Part shown: positions 23,993-32,479 of the stretch, piece by piece | How the letters are laid out: each line of letters begins with the position of its first letter | Position numbering within the stretch: position 1 is the stretch's first letter | Assembly (NCBI RefSeq): GCF_900156105.1 | Contig: NZ_FTMS01000006.1 | Location: 1 to 64,000, forward strand | DNA length: 64,000 nucleotides | Direction of reading: 5' to 3' | Origin: Alkalispirochaeta americana | Lineage (GTDB): Bacteria > Spirochaetota > Spirochaetia > DSM-27196 > Alkalispirochaetaceae | The notes under the pieces: model-generated | Told to the model about the DNA's origin: nothing | Database searches by the model: none | Seen by the model: only the letters and a program-made list of their open reading frames with translations | Program-made: the position numbers and the translations under genes

Positions 23993-24852
23993 GAGCCCCT
24001 TCTCCTCTTTGCAAAACCCTCTCTGGCATCGGTCCCCAGGAGAATACTGGCTGCCCCGCCGAGCAGGAATCCTGCCAGATCGGCCAGAATCATGAACCCC
24101 GAGCCGAGACCGGGGAAAAGCGCCACAGCGCTTCCCAGGACAAGTCCGATGATCACCCAGTAGGTCTCCTCGTGAAAGCGCGCTAAAAGCGCCGCAATCA
24201 GTTTGGAGACCAGCACCACTCCCGCTCCCGTACCCAAAGCGAAAATCAGGATCACCGGAATATTCAGTGAACTGAAGCCCTCACGCAAGGTTCCGTACAT
24301 TCCCATAAGCAGGAGCAGAAAACTTCCGCTTACCCCGGGGATAAGCATGGCAATACTCGCGATAAAGGCCGCCCCGAACAGCAGTGCTCCCGTGGCCGGA
24401 TCGATCCGGACGATCGGCGGCGCCACCTCGGGCCGGGGCGCCAGCCCCATCCAGAGAACCACCGCCAGGCCGACGCAGAAGAGCAGCACCGACAGGGGCC
24501 GCAGCGAGGATGAGCCTGTCCGTCGGACCAGGGCAGGGGCGCTCCCCAGGATCAGCCCGATGAACCCGAAGGTGGTAGGACCGGGAGCATGGACCAGGAG
24601 AACTCCCAGCATCCGGGCAAAGAGGACGCTCCCCACCAGGACTCCTCCCACCAGAGGTAACAGGAAGAGCAGATTCTTCCGCCATCCCCCGGGACTCCCG
24701 AAGAAGTTGCCAAAGGCATCGATCAGCTCATCGTAAATTCCGGTTATCACGGCAATTGTCCCGCCGCTCACACCGGGGATAATGTTGGCGGCCCCAATTG
24801 CCAGCCCTTTAAGGAAGTTCGCCGGCGAGAGAGGTTTCTTTTCAAAGGTCAT
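23989..24852 (-). CDS. DUF368 (PopT-type) polyprenyl-phosphate transporter
   Basis: A 287-residue polytopic membrane protein with the DUF368 hallmark FLKGLAIGAANIIPGVSGGT at the start and a second ASIAMLIPGVSGSFLLLLMG in the middle, an internal repeat. DUF368 proteins have been linked to recycling undecaprenyl phosphate across the membrane (PopT). The gene starts inside the end of dgt (11 nt overlap) and ends overlapping the GDPD gene by 4 nt, so dgt, popT-like and GDPD form one operon. Confidence 0.9.
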   Translation of the reverse strand: MTFEKKPLSPANFLKGLAIGAANIIPGVSGGTIAVITGIYDELIDAFGNFFGSPGGWRKNLLFLLPLVGGVLVGSVLFARMLGVLLVHAPGPTTFGFIGLILGSAPALVRRTGSSSLRPLSVLLFCVGLAVVLWMGLAPRPEVAPPIVRIDPATGALLFGAAFIASIAMLIPGVSGSFLLLLMGMYGTLREGFSSLNIPVILIFALGTGAGVVLVSKLIAALLARFHEETYWVIIGLVLGSAVALFPGLGSGFMILADLAGFLLGGAASILLGTDAREGFAKRRRGS

Positions 24853-26149
24853 GGTTGCGTCCTTGCTGCTCTGGCGGCTTTGGCGGCTTTGGCGGCTCTG
24901 GCGGCTCTGGCGACGCTGGCTGCTCCGGCTGGATCCCGGAGGCCGCTGCTTCTTCGGCCGCCCGCGGTTCCCCCGAGTCTCTCCGGGGGGGCTCGATCCT
25001 CACCCCCAGTTCCAGGTGATCGTACTGGGAAAAGAACTGGCGCGGCATCATCAGCTCCTGAACGCTTTCGATCGCGAAATCGTCGGTCATACCTGCAAGG
25101 TAATCAAAAACCACCTGCTCCGGAGCAGAGGCCTCCTGCTCGTAAAACCCCCGCATCTTCTCCAGGTAATCCCCGAAACGGACCGCCAGGGTGTTGTGCT
25201 CCCGGCGATACCCCTCCTGATCAAGACCATGGCGATCAAAAATATCCCGCAGGTAGGCAAAGAGGGTAGAGAGAATGCGCTCGAAATACTGGTGGTATCC
25301 CGTGAGAGCGGGACTGGTATAGATATGGCGGTAATTGAAATCCTTCACCTGGACAAAGGCTTGATAGAAATCGTCGGAAAAACCCACCACTCCCGATTCG
25401 AGAGAGGTCCTGATCAGATCGTTCACCAGGGCGTCGATGATCTCGGCGTTGCTCGTGCCCAGAAGCCGCTGCCCCTCCCGGGGAATGTCCTCGGGGCGCA
25501 CCATCCCCAGCTGCATGGCATCCTCCAGATCGCGGCCCAGATAGGCAATTTTGTCGGCCATGCGAACCACCACGCCCTCCCAGGTAGAAGGGAAATAATC
25601 CCGGGTGGTGATCGCCGAGAGGTCTTTTATCTGGTGATCCGGCTGGAGCTGCTGCTCGAACTTCTCACCGCAGTGGTTGATTATACCGTCCCGAACGGCG
25701 TAGGTCAGATTGAGGCCGCGCCCGTGGTTCGCCAGATGATCAACCACGCGAAGGCTGTACATTTCGTGGCGAAACTCCTGGCCGCCCCGGAGCCGGGAGA
25801 GGATTCGCTCACCCAGATGACCAAAAGGAGAGTGGCCCAGATCGTGCCCCATGCCGATCGCCCAGGCCAGGTCGACATCGAGATGAAGGGCCCGGCAGAT
25901 CCCCGCGGCGATGGTGGAGACATGCATCACGTGCTCTATGCGTGTGCAGATATGATCGTTGCGGGGGGCAAAGAAAACCTGGGTTTTATGCTTCATCCGG
26001 CGAAAGGCGTAGCAATGGATGATCGCCGTGGTGTCCCGAAAAAAGTGCCCCCGCAGATCCCTGGCATCGCCCGGCCGGGGAACCGGACGCACCCGCAACT
26101 CCTCGGGGCCGAGCGTATTCTGGAAAAAGAGATTTCCCTCTGGATTCAC
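24842..26149 (-). CDS. dgt: Deoxyguanosinetriphosphate triphosphohydrolase-like protein
   Basis: A 435-residue HD-domain protein. Metal-binding H and HD are in RIEHVMHVSTIA and AIGMGHDLGHSPFGHLGE; AYLGRDLEDAMQLG carries the following Asp. Such enzymes cut dNTPs to nucleoside and triphosphate. GTG 26149 is the start because AAGGAG lies 7 nt upstream. The last 45 residues are a Pro-rich tail in which a 9 bp tandem repeat (24872-24925) encodes EPP/KPP units; this is unlike the family norm. Confidence 0.9.
   Translation of the reverse strand: MNPEGNLFFQNTLGPEELRVRPVPRPGDARDLRGHFFRDTTAIIHCYAFRRMKHKTQVFFAPRNDHICTRIEHVMHVSTIAAGICRALHLDVDLAWAIGMGHDLGHSPFGHLGERILSRLRGGQEFRHEMYSLRVVDHLANHGRGLNLTYAVRDGIINHCGEKFEQQLQPDHQIKDLSAITTRDYFPSTWEGVVVRMADKIAYLGRDLEDAMQLGMVRPEDIPREGQRLLGTSNAEIIDALVNDLIRTSLESGVVGFSDDFYQAFVQVKDFNYRHIYTSPALTGYHQYFERILSTLFAYLRDIFDRHGLDQEGYRREHNTLAVRFGDYLEKMRGFYEQEASAPEQVVFDYLAGMTDDFAIESVQELMMPRQFFSQYDHLELGVRIEPPRRDSGEPRAAEEAAASGIQPEQPASPEPPEPPKPPKPPEQQGRNHDL
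24872..24925. repeat. 9-bp tandem repeat inside the dgt 3' end
   Basis: Six units based on TGGCGGCTT/C, the last two degenerate. In the dgt frame each unit encodes three residues (EPP or KPP), so unit gain or loss would change tail length without a frameshift. Confidence 0.85.
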
Positions 26150-26290
26150 AAGTCTGCTCCTTGAAACGATGCCACCGGCTCCTTGAGACGATGCCAAAAG
26201 ACCTTTACAGGACCACAGAGTAGCGGGAAACCAGGGAGAGGACAACCTGCCGGGGCGTCTCCCCGGGTCAGATCGCCCCTTCAGGGAACG

Positions 26291-27220
26291 TTACCGTTCC
26301 CGGGAAAGCGCCGAGGCCACGGCTGCCCCCGTGCGGGCGTTGTTGTAGACCAGTTGAATATTCGTGGCCAGGCTCTCTCCACCGGTGAGGTCTTTCACCC
26401 GGGAAAGCAAAAACGGCGTGGTCTCCTTGCCCGTGATTCCCTCTTCCCGAGCCTCCTCCAGAGCCTTCCCGATAGCCTGATCAATGACGGCCGGGTCCAT
26501 TTCGTACTCCTTCGGCACGGGATTTGCCAGAACAACTCCACCCGAGAGACCCAGATCCCACTTGGTCCGCACAACCCGGGCCACCTCTTCGGGTGAGTCC
26601 AGGCGGTAATCCACGCCGTACCCGCTGGAACGGGTATAGAAGGCGGGAAAGTCATCGGTACCGTATCCGAGAACGGGCACGCCCTGGGTCTCGAGGTATT
26701 CCCGGGTGAGACCGATATCCAGGATCGATTTTGCCCCGGCACAGACCACGGCCACGCTGGTCCGTGCCAGCTCCTGCAGATCGGCCGATATGTCCATGGT
26801 CTGTTCTGCTCCACGGTGAACACCGCCGATTCCGCCGGTAACGAAGACTTCGATTCCGGCCAGGGCTGCCACGATCATGGTGGAGGCCACCGTGGTCGCG
26901 CCGTGCATGGACCGGGCCACAATGACCGGCAAATCCCGTCGGGATACCTTGGCAACCCCGGGAGTACTGGCCAGGAGCTCCACCTCTTCCTCCGTGAGGC
27001 CAGCCTTGAGGCGCCCCCCCACGATTCCAATGGTTGCCGGAACAGCTCCTCCCTGGCGGACCAGATCCTCCACGGTGCGAGCCATCTCTACATTCCGGGG
27101 ATAGGGCATACCGTGAGAGATGATTGTGGACTCCAGGGCAACCACGGGCTGGCCCAGACGGATCGCCTCGGCCACCTGGGGATGAAGATCCAGGAACGAC
27201 TGGTAGTGTGACGTTTTCAT
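26291..27220 (-). CDS. psuG: Pseudouridine-5'-phosphate glycosidase
   Basis: A 309-residue enzyme with the family signatures VALESTIISHGMPYPRN, VARSMHGATTVASTMIVA, VFVTGGIGGVHRGAEQTMDIS, CAGAKSILDIGLTREYLET and TRSSGYGVDYR. It splits pseudouridine-5'-phosphate to uracil and ribose-5-phosphate. AAGGAG lies 6 nt before ATG 27220. It is 37 nt downstream of the kinase gene and forms the classic psuK-psuG pair. Confidence 0.97.
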   Translation of the reverse strand: MKTSHYQSFLDLHPQVAEAIRLGQPVVALESTIISHGMPYPRNVEMARTVEDLVRQGGAVPATIGIVGGRLKAGLTEEEVELLASTPGVAKVSRRDLPVIVARSMHGATTVASTMIVAALAGIEVFVTGGIGGVHRGAEQTMDISADLQELARTSVAVVCAGAKSILDIGLTREYLETQGVPVLGYGTDDFPAFYTRSSGYGVDYRLDSPEEVARVVRTKWDLGLSGGVVLANPVPKEYEMDPAVIDQAIGKALEEAREEGITGKETTPFLLSRVKDLTGGESLATNIQLVYNNARTGAAVASALSRER

Positions 27221-27257
27221 ACAATGCTCCTTCAACATGATTATTTCTTTTTGCGTT

Positions 27258-28337
27258 TCACTTCGATACATCCGAGGAGAGGGCCTCCCCGGGAGGTGGA
27301 GACAGACCCTGGCCGGTGAGGATGCGCCGGGCCAGGGCGGATCCGTGGTGAACGCCCCGGGAAAACTCCTCACCCCGGAGAAAACTCTGCACCAGCCCTG
27401 CCAGAAAGGCATCACCCGCGCCGGTAGCGCTTACCACCCGGGACACCCCCTCGGGGCGTACCCAGCCGCTCTCCCGGGAGTTGAGGTAGTAGGTGCCAGC
27501 GCTCCCCCAGGAGACGGCCACGTTCTGAACCCCCGCCTGAAGCAGCACATCGGCGGCTCGCTCCAGATCGGCTTCGCTGGTGATCTCCACACCGGTGAGT
27601 TCCTGCGCTTCCAGGGCGTTGGGCTTGAGCGTATGGATCGCATCCAGCAGGGGCCGAAGTTTTCGGGCTTTCACCGACGAGACGGGATCGACAAAGACAG
27701 GAACGTCCTGGACAGAGCGGCACAGCACCTCGATCACCTCCTGATCGAGATTTGCCTCCACCACCAGGGCAGCGGCGTTCTCAATGATGCTCCGTTTCTG
27801 CTTCAGATACTCCCGATCCAGCACGCTGTTGATCGTGCCCTGGACGAGGGCCAGGTCCATATCGCCAGTCTCGTCGAGAATGGAGAGGTAGACCGCCGTG
27901 GAATGCTGCTGTGTCACCAGCAGGTGGGAGACATCGACCCCCGCAGTCCGGGATGACTCCAGAATCTGACGCCCGTGATCATCGTCTCCGACAACAGAGA
28001 GTAGTTTTACCGGCACCTCCAGGCGGGCCAGACTTTCGGCGATGTTTCGGCCAACCCCGCCCGGTGAAAGCAGGACACGCCCGGGGTTGGAGTCGCGGCG
28101 GCGCAGAGGCTGATCGGGATACCCCTGGATATCCATGTTGGAACCACCCACAACCACCACCGGGGGCGTCCCTCCCAGAATGTAGCCCCGCCCGGCAATG
28201 AGGCCCTTGCTGATGAGGCGGGAAATGTGGACGGCCACGGAGGAACGCTGGATTCCAAGGCGCTCGGCCAGAGCTTGCTGGGAAATCATGGGGTTCTCGG
28301 CGATGATCCGGAGAATCTCCCCCTCCCGGTTTGTCAT
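27258..28337 (-). CDS. psuK: PfkB-family kinase with N-terminal winged helix, probable pseudouridine kinase
   Basis: A 359-residue protein. Residues 1-55 form a winged helix (EGEILRIIAENPMISQQALA, then QRSSVAVHISRLISKGLI); the rest is a ribokinase-like PfkB kinase with GGSNMDIQGYP, SPGGVGRNIAESLARL and the catalytic-base motif SATGAGDAFLAGL. Next to psuG it most likely phosphorylates pseudouridine; the fused helix suggests it may regulate its own operon. AAAGGAG precedes ATG 28337. Confidence 0.9.
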   Translation of the reverse strand: MTNREGEILRIIAENPMISQQALAERLGIQRSSVAVHISRLISKGLIAGRGYILGGTPPVVVVGGSNMDIQGYPDQPLRRRDSNPGRVLLSPGGVGRNIAESLARLEVPVKLLSVVGDDDHGRQILESSRTAGVDVSHLLVTQQHSTAVYLSILDETGDMDLALVQGTINSVLDREYLKQKRSIIENAAALVVEANLDQEVIEVLCRSVQDVPVFVDPVSSVKARKLRPLLDAIHTLKPNALEAQELTGVEITSEADLERAADVLLQAGVQNVAVSWGSAGTYYLNSRESGWVRPEGVSRVVSATGAGDAFLAGLVQSFLRGEEFSRGVHHGSALARRILTGQGLSPPPGEALSSDVSK

Positions 28338-28389
28338 GAGAGCTCCTTTCCCCCTCGCGGGAAACGATCGAAAGATAAACTGATGTTTA

Positions 28390-28418
28390 ATAATAATCTT
28401 GTGCTTACGTCCTGTCAA
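28390..28418 (-). promoter_or_regulatory. psuK-psuG promoter
   Basis: Minus-strand TTGACA (28418-28413), 17 bp, TATTAT (28395-28390). The leader to the psuK start is about 45 nt and includes a Shine-Dalgarno. Confidence 0.75.
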
Positions 28419-28470
28419 GAAGGATTTCTCCGGGAGCCCTAAACCTCCGGAATCTGATAGAATCACCTCC

Positions 28471-29163
28471 ATGGACAGAGAAACTTCGACAGCTCCTTCG
28501 GAGCCCCTGGTCACGACACCTCCCGGTGCGGTTATTTTCGACATGGACGGGGTCCTGATCGACAGCGAGCCCCTGCATCAGCAGGTGGAGCAACAGATTT
28601 TCAGGGAAGCAGGAATTTGCCTTTCGGCCCGGGAACACGCCCGGTTTCTGGGCATGAGCAGCCCCAATATGTGGGATCTGGTAAGAAGGAACTACGGCGT
28701 GAAAACCCCGCAGGAAGAGCTTCTTCAGCGGGAACAGGAGCTGTACCAGGCCATTCTGGAACAGCAGGGAGTCCCCCTTGTGCCGGGTGTTGAGGCCCTT
28801 CTGGAACAGCTCCAGTGCCGGGGGATTCCCCGGGCAATCGCCTCGTCGGCACCGATGGAGCAGATCGAGTATACCCTGGCCAACACCCCCCTGGGCCGTT
28901 TTTTTTCCGTCACCGTCAGCGGAGCCGGGTTGCCACGGAGCAAGCCGGACCCGGAGATATTCCTCCTGGCTGCGCGAGATCTGGGGTATGCCCCCGAGGA
29001 GTGTCTGGTGATCGAAGATGCGCCGGCCGGGGTGGCCGCTGCCGGAGCAGCCGGCATGACCTGCATCGGTTTTGCCAACCCCCATTCCGGAGAGGTGGAC
29101 CTGAGCGCCGCCGACCGGGTCTGCCATTCAATGGAAGAGGTGGCGGCGCTGCTGAATCTGTGA
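28471..29163 (+). CDS. HAD-superfamily phosphatase (subfamily IA)
   Basis: A 230-residue HAD hydrolase: nucleophile motif AVIFDMDGVLIDSEPLH, motif II IASSAPMEQIEY, and motif III/IV SKPDPEIFLLAARDLGYAPEECLVIEDAPAGVAAA. The cap domain is of the beta-phosphoglucomutase/sugar-phosphatase type. It is divergent from psuK-psuG. Pseudouridine-5'-phosphatases belong to this subfamily, so such a role is possible, but sugar phosphatase or phosphoglucomutase fit equally well. ATG 28471 has no Shine-Dalgarno; TAGAAT (28458-28463) ends 7 nt upstream. Confidence 0.85.
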   Translation: MDRETSTAPSEPLVTTPPGAVIFDMDGVLIDSEPLHQQVEQQIFREAGICLSAREHARFLGMSSPNMWDLVRRNYGVKTPQEELLQREQELYQAILEQQGVPLVPGVEALLEQLQCRGIPRAIASSAPMEQIEYTLANTPLGRFFSVTVSGAGLPRSKPDPEIFLLAARDLGYAPEECLVIEDAPAGVAAAGAAGMTCIGFANPHSGEVDLSAADRVCHSMEEVAALLNL

Positions 29164-29175
29164 TCTCTGCACTGT

Positions 29176-29260
29176 TATGTCAGCCAGAGCACGACAGCAC
29201 TGTTATGACCACACTGTCATGACCGCACTGACATGACTGTCATGTCAGCGAGAGCACGGC
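29176..29260. repeat. Intergenic short repeats and a 9-1-9 palindrome
   Basis: Between converging genes. ATGTCAGC[C/G]AGAGCACG occurs twice (starting near 29177 and 29241), ACTGTTATG/ACTGTCATG units recur, and TGACATGAC-T-GTCATGTCA (29229-29247) is a perfect inverted repeat around one base. No coding potential seen. Confidence 0.7.
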
Positions 29261-29295
29261 AACGCTATCACGTCAGCGCTGCCGTGCCCGGGGCC

Positions 29296-29757
29296 TCAGC
29301 CCCGGGTGATCTTGATCTGCCGGGGTTTTGCCTCGGGCTTCTTGGGCAGAGCCACCGAGAGAACCCCGTTCCGATAGGTAGCCTGGATGTTCTCCGGGTC
29401 TGCGTCCTTGGGCAGGGAGAAGCTCCGGTGAAACTCGCCAACCCGGCGCTCACGCAGGACATAGCGGGACTCTTCCTGGTTCTCTTCCTTCCTGGCGACA
29501 TTCCGCTCTTCCTTGCGGGAGGCGATCACCAGCAACCCGTCCTCTACATGGACATCGATCTGGTCCTCGGAAATCCCGGGGAGATCAACCTCCACCAGAT
29601 ACTCCTTCTCTTCCACCCGGACGTCCACGGCCGGCTTGAAGGTATCCCAGCCGGGCGTGTTCGCGAAGACCGACGAGAAGAGCCGATCGAAGGAATCGAG
29701 CACTGATCCGTCGTTGCCTGCCACCGTCATGGGTCGTCGTACCGTTACATAGTTCAT
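29296..29757 (-). CDS. Small heat-shock protein (Hsp20/alpha-crystallin)
   Basis: A 153-residue Hsp20. The alpha-crystallin domain spans about residues 43-140: PAVDVRVEEKEYLVEVDLPG, then GEFHRSFSLPKDADPENIQA and NGVLSVALPK. It binds unfolding proteins in the cytoplasm as a large oligomer. GGAGG lies 8 nt before ATG 29757. The upstream 385 nt hold a sigma-54-like promoter (29871-29886) and a 9-9-9 inverted repeat (29958-29984). No HrcA-type CIRCE consensus is present. Confidence 0.96.
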   Translation of the reverse strand: MNYVTVRRPMTVAGNDGSVLDSFDRLFSSVFANTPGWDTFKPAVDVRVEEKEYLVEVDLPGISEDQIDVHVEDGLLVIASRKEERNVARKEENQEESRYVLRERRVGEFHRSFSLPKDADPENIQATYRNGVLSVALPKKPEAKPRQIKITRG

Positions 29758-29870
29758 AGCGTACCTCCTGCTGGTTTTTGGTGCAGGTTCTCTGTATTTC
29801 GGCCGAGGCGGAGACCCTTGCGGCGTCTCTTCCGGTTCCTCGCCGTTGCTGCACCGTACAACAATAGATA

Positions 29871-29886
29871 TGCATAAAGCGTGCCA
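29871..29886 (-). promoter_or_regulatory. Sigma-54-type promoter of hsp20
   Basis: On the minus strand TGGCACGCTTTATGCA matches the -24/-12 consensus TGGCACRNNNNTTGCW at all defined positions but one (A for the first T of the -12 element). The GG and GC dinucleotides have the required spacing. The leader to ATG 29757 would be about 100 nt. Confidence 0.55.
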
Positions 29887-29957
29887 ACTTTTGAAATCGC
29901 CAAAGAAAAACAACACAAACTCTTTCAGCACAAGGAATTAAAAGATTTTTTCCAGGA

Positions 29958-29984
29958 CCTGTCACGGAGAACTTTCGTGACAGG
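29958..29984. promoter_or_regulatory. 9-9-9 inverted repeat, candidate enhancer site
   Basis: CCTGTCACG (29958-29966), 9 nt, CGTGACAGG (29976-29984). It is centred about 110 bp upstream of the expected sigma-54 start site, the usual position of an activator-binding site. The geometry also resembles CIRCE, but the sequence does not. Confidence 0.5.
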
Positions 29985-30123
29985 AATTTCCAGAACCGGG
30001 AGAACAGGGCAAAGATGAAACAGGGTCAAAAAAACCCTTTCAGGGTGGGTCAAAAAGACTCAAATCGAAAACCCAGCGGGGTCGGGATGGCTCCTTTTTG
30101 CCCGTTTCCCCCTTTTCCCGGCT

Positions 30124-30141
30124 GGCCGGGTTTTCCCGGCC
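30124..30141 (-). terminator. Hairpin directly after the rlmD stop
   Basis: GGCCGGG (30124-30130), TTTT, CCCGGCC (30135-30141): a perfect 7 bp stem 1 nt beyond the stop codon. The rest of the 385 nt gap to hsp20 carries only the elements listed separately. Confidence 0.6.
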
Positions 30142-30142
30142 G

Positions 30143-31549
30143 TTACCGGCGCCGGAGCAGGACGATATTCTCCACATGGCGGGTCTGGGGGAACATATCC
30201 ACCGGCTGGAGGTGAGCTATCTCGTAGTTCGGAATAAACTCCCGGAGATCCGCCGCCTGGGTTCTCGGGTTGCAGCTGATATAAACAATCGTCTCCGGTG
30301 CGAGTGTTGCCAGGGCTTTCCTCGCCGCAGGGTGCATACCCGCCCGGGGGGGGTCCACCATCACTACTCGGGGAGCGCCCTCGCGACTGATCACCTGGGG
30401 AAGGATCTTCTCCACCTCTCCTGATTCAAAAAGGGCATTGCCGATTCCGTTGCCCCGGGCGTTTTCCCGGGCAGCCTCTACAGCATCTTCCACAGACTCG
30501 ATGCCCACCACACGTCTGACCCGGCCCGCCGCGTAGAGGGCGATGCTCCCGATACCGCTGTAGAGATCGAAGAGGAGATCCTCCGGCCGGAGATGCGCCA
30601 GCGCCACCGCAGCCTGATAGAGCCTCAGAGCCTGCTCGGGGTTGGTCTGGTAGAACGCCTTGGGATGAATCCGGAGCCGCAGGTCGCCACACTGCTCTGT
30701 GATGAAGGGCTCTCCCCTCCAGAGCACCACCTGGTGAGGATAGATGCTGTCGTTTTTGCTGGTATTGACCACGTAATTCAAGGATGTAATCTCCGGAAAG
30801 GCCTCTCCCAGGGCCTGAAGAAGCTCCTCCCGCTGCTGTTGATCATCTTCTCCGAACATGATGGTCACCATGAGGTCCCCCGTAAGGGACGTCCGGATGA
30901 TCAGCAGCCGCAAGAACCCCCGATGCTCCCGGGCATGGTAGAAAGAGTAGCCCCGTTCCCGAGCCAGATCCCCCAGAAAGGAACGAATCGCCTCGGAAGG
31001 ATCGGGTTGCAAATGACACTCCCGCAGATCCAGAACACGATCAAAGCGGCCCGGAGCATGAAACCCCAGCCCCCGGCGGTCCGGGATCGCCTCGGCCCGA
31101 AGAATTTCCTCCTCATCGAGCCACCGTTCGGCCCCGAAGGAGAACTCCAGCTTGTTCCGGTACAGGAATTCCCGGGGTGAGGCAAGAATCGGGGTCATCT
31201 CCGGCAGAAGCTCTGTCAGCTCAGCCTCCCGAAAGGCCGCCTCCACGGTGCCCTGCTTCAGCAGAAGCTGGTCGGCGTAGGAGATATCCTGGAGAGTGCA
31301 TCCGCCGCAGGAGCCAAAATGGGGACACCGGGGCTCCCTTCGGGGATGTGAGGTCTCGTGCAGGGCAAGAAGACATCCCTGGATTGTCCCTGCTTTTCTC
31401 CCCCGCACTCCCACGTCTATCAGATCCCCCGGCAACGCCCCGGGGACCGCCACGGACCGCTCCTGTCCATCGGACAATGTATGGATTCCCCGGCCGCGAC
31501 CCCGGCTGTCCACCCGGGAGATTCGAATCCCCGTGAGTTCTCGTTTCAT
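30143..31549 (-). CDS. rlmD: 23S rRNA (uracil-5-)-methyltransferase RlmD/RumA type
   Basis: A 468-residue TrmA/RlmD-family enzyme: N-terminal TRAM domain (VAVPGALPGDLIDVGV), an iron-sulfur cluster site with C75, C81 and C84 in CPHFGSCGGC, the SAM motif LLFDLYSGIGSIALYAA, VDPPRAGMHP, and catalytic cysteine in YISCNPRTQAADL. It puts a 5-methyl group on a uridine of rRNA. AGGAGG lies before ATG 31549. Members also include RlmC and TrmA, so the exact target base is not certain. It is divergent from the trmH gene. Confidence 0.92.
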   Translation of the reverse strand: MKRELTGIRISRVDSRGRGRGIHTLSDGQERSVAVPGALPGDLIDVGVRGRKAGTIQGCLLALHETSHPRREPRCPHFGSCGGCTLQDISYADQLLLKQGTVEAAFREAELTELLPEMTPILASPREFLYRNKLEFSFGAERWLDEEEILRAEAIPDRRGLGFHAPGRFDRVLDLRECHLQPDPSEAIRSFLGDLARERGYSFYHAREHRGFLRLLIIRTSLTGDLMVTIMFGEDDQQQREELLQALGEAFPEITSLNYVVNTSKNDSIYPHQVVLWRGEPFITEQCGDLRLRIHPKAFYQTNPEQALRLYQAAVALAHLRPEDLLFDLYSGIGSIALYAAGRVRRVVGIESVEDAVEAARENARGNGIGNALFESGEVEKILPQVISREGAPRVVMVDPPRAGMHPAARKALATLAPETIVYISCNPRTQAADLREFIPNYEIAHLQPVDMFPQTRHVENIVLLRRR

Positions 31550-31669
31550 GGTTCCCCTCCTGGAGCGGTTGCACCCCTCCCCGGTTGTACCCGCCACTGA
31601 CAGAAGTTGTCAACGACACCTGCCCACAGCCGTGGACACGCTCCCCCCGGGCCGGGAATAATCCCCCCG

Positions 31670-32479
31670 ATGGATACAGAGATAGATACGGAACAGACAG
31701 AACCCCGGGATCTTCAGCAGGAAGAGCAGACACCGGAGATATCCCGGGAACGGCGGCTCGCCGAAATTGACCTGCTGCGGCGCTTTGTGACTCCCCGCCG
31801 GCAGGAACGGATGGACCAGGTCCTCTCGTCCCGGACTCGCCACATCACCGTCGCGGTGGAGGATATTTTTCAGCCCCACAACGGAAGCGCCATACTCCGC
31901 TCCTGCGATGCCTTCGGTGTTCAGGACGTGCACATCATAGAGAACAGAAATCGCTACCGTATCAATCCGGGGGTCGAGCTGGGCACCTCCCAGTGGCTCT
32001 CGGTGCATCGCTACGGCCTGTCCTGTACTGAACCGGCCGGCCCTGCCAAACCAGTCGATCCCGGAGAACCACCCAGGGCAACCCGGGCCTGCATACAGGC
32101 CCTTCGGGCCAGAGGCTACCGCATTGTGGCCACAACACCTCACCGCAAGGACGTAACACCCCGGGAACTATCTCTGGAAAAGGGCCCTCTGGCGCTTCTC
32201 TTCGGCACAGAAAAGGAGGGCCTCACCGAAACGGCCCTGGCCGAAGCCGACGAGTACCTGCGAATTCCCATGGTTGGCTTTGTGGAGAGTCTGAACATCT
32301 CTGTCTCGGCGGCAGTGACGCTCCATACCCTGACAGAACGATTAAGAGAGAGCACCCTTCCCTGGCAGATCTCCGGGGAGGAAAGGGAGCGGATTCTTCA
32401 CCGCTGGCTCTTCGGGAGCGTCCGCCACGCCCGGGAGATCATCAGCCAGGAGTTACCCTCCGGTCAGGACAGGCTCTGA
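31670..32479 (+). CDS. trmH: TrmH-family tRNA/rRNA 2'-O-methyltransferase
   Basis: A 269-residue SPOUT methyltransferase. Motif 1 is ITVAVEDIFQPHNGSAILRSCDAFG; motif 2 LALLFGTEKEGLT; motif 3 IPMVGFVESLNISVSAAVTLH, the knotted SAM site. The N-terminal segment RRLAEIDLLRRFVTPRRQERMDQVLSSRTR is typical of TrmH, which methylates Gm18 of tRNA. A Pro/Gly insert lies at about 120-135. The end overlaps the convergent gene by 38 nt. Confidence 0.9.
   Translation: MDTEIDTEQTEPRDLQQEEQTPEISRERRLAEIDLLRRFVTPRRQERMDQVLSSRTRHITVAVEDIFQPHNGSAILRSCDAFGVQDVHIIENRNRYRINPGVELGTSQWLSVHRYGLSCTEPAGPAKPVDPGEPPRATRACIQALRARGYRIVATTPHRKDVTPRELSLEKGPLALLFGTEKEGLTETALAEADEYLRIPMVGFVESLNISVSAAVTLHTLTERLRESTLPWQISGEERERILHRWLFGSVRHAREIISQELPSGQDRL

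Noticed and set aside
31518-31540. ATTCGAATCCCC, another T-loop-like string
   Set aside because: Lies inside the rlmD coding region with no cloverleaf.
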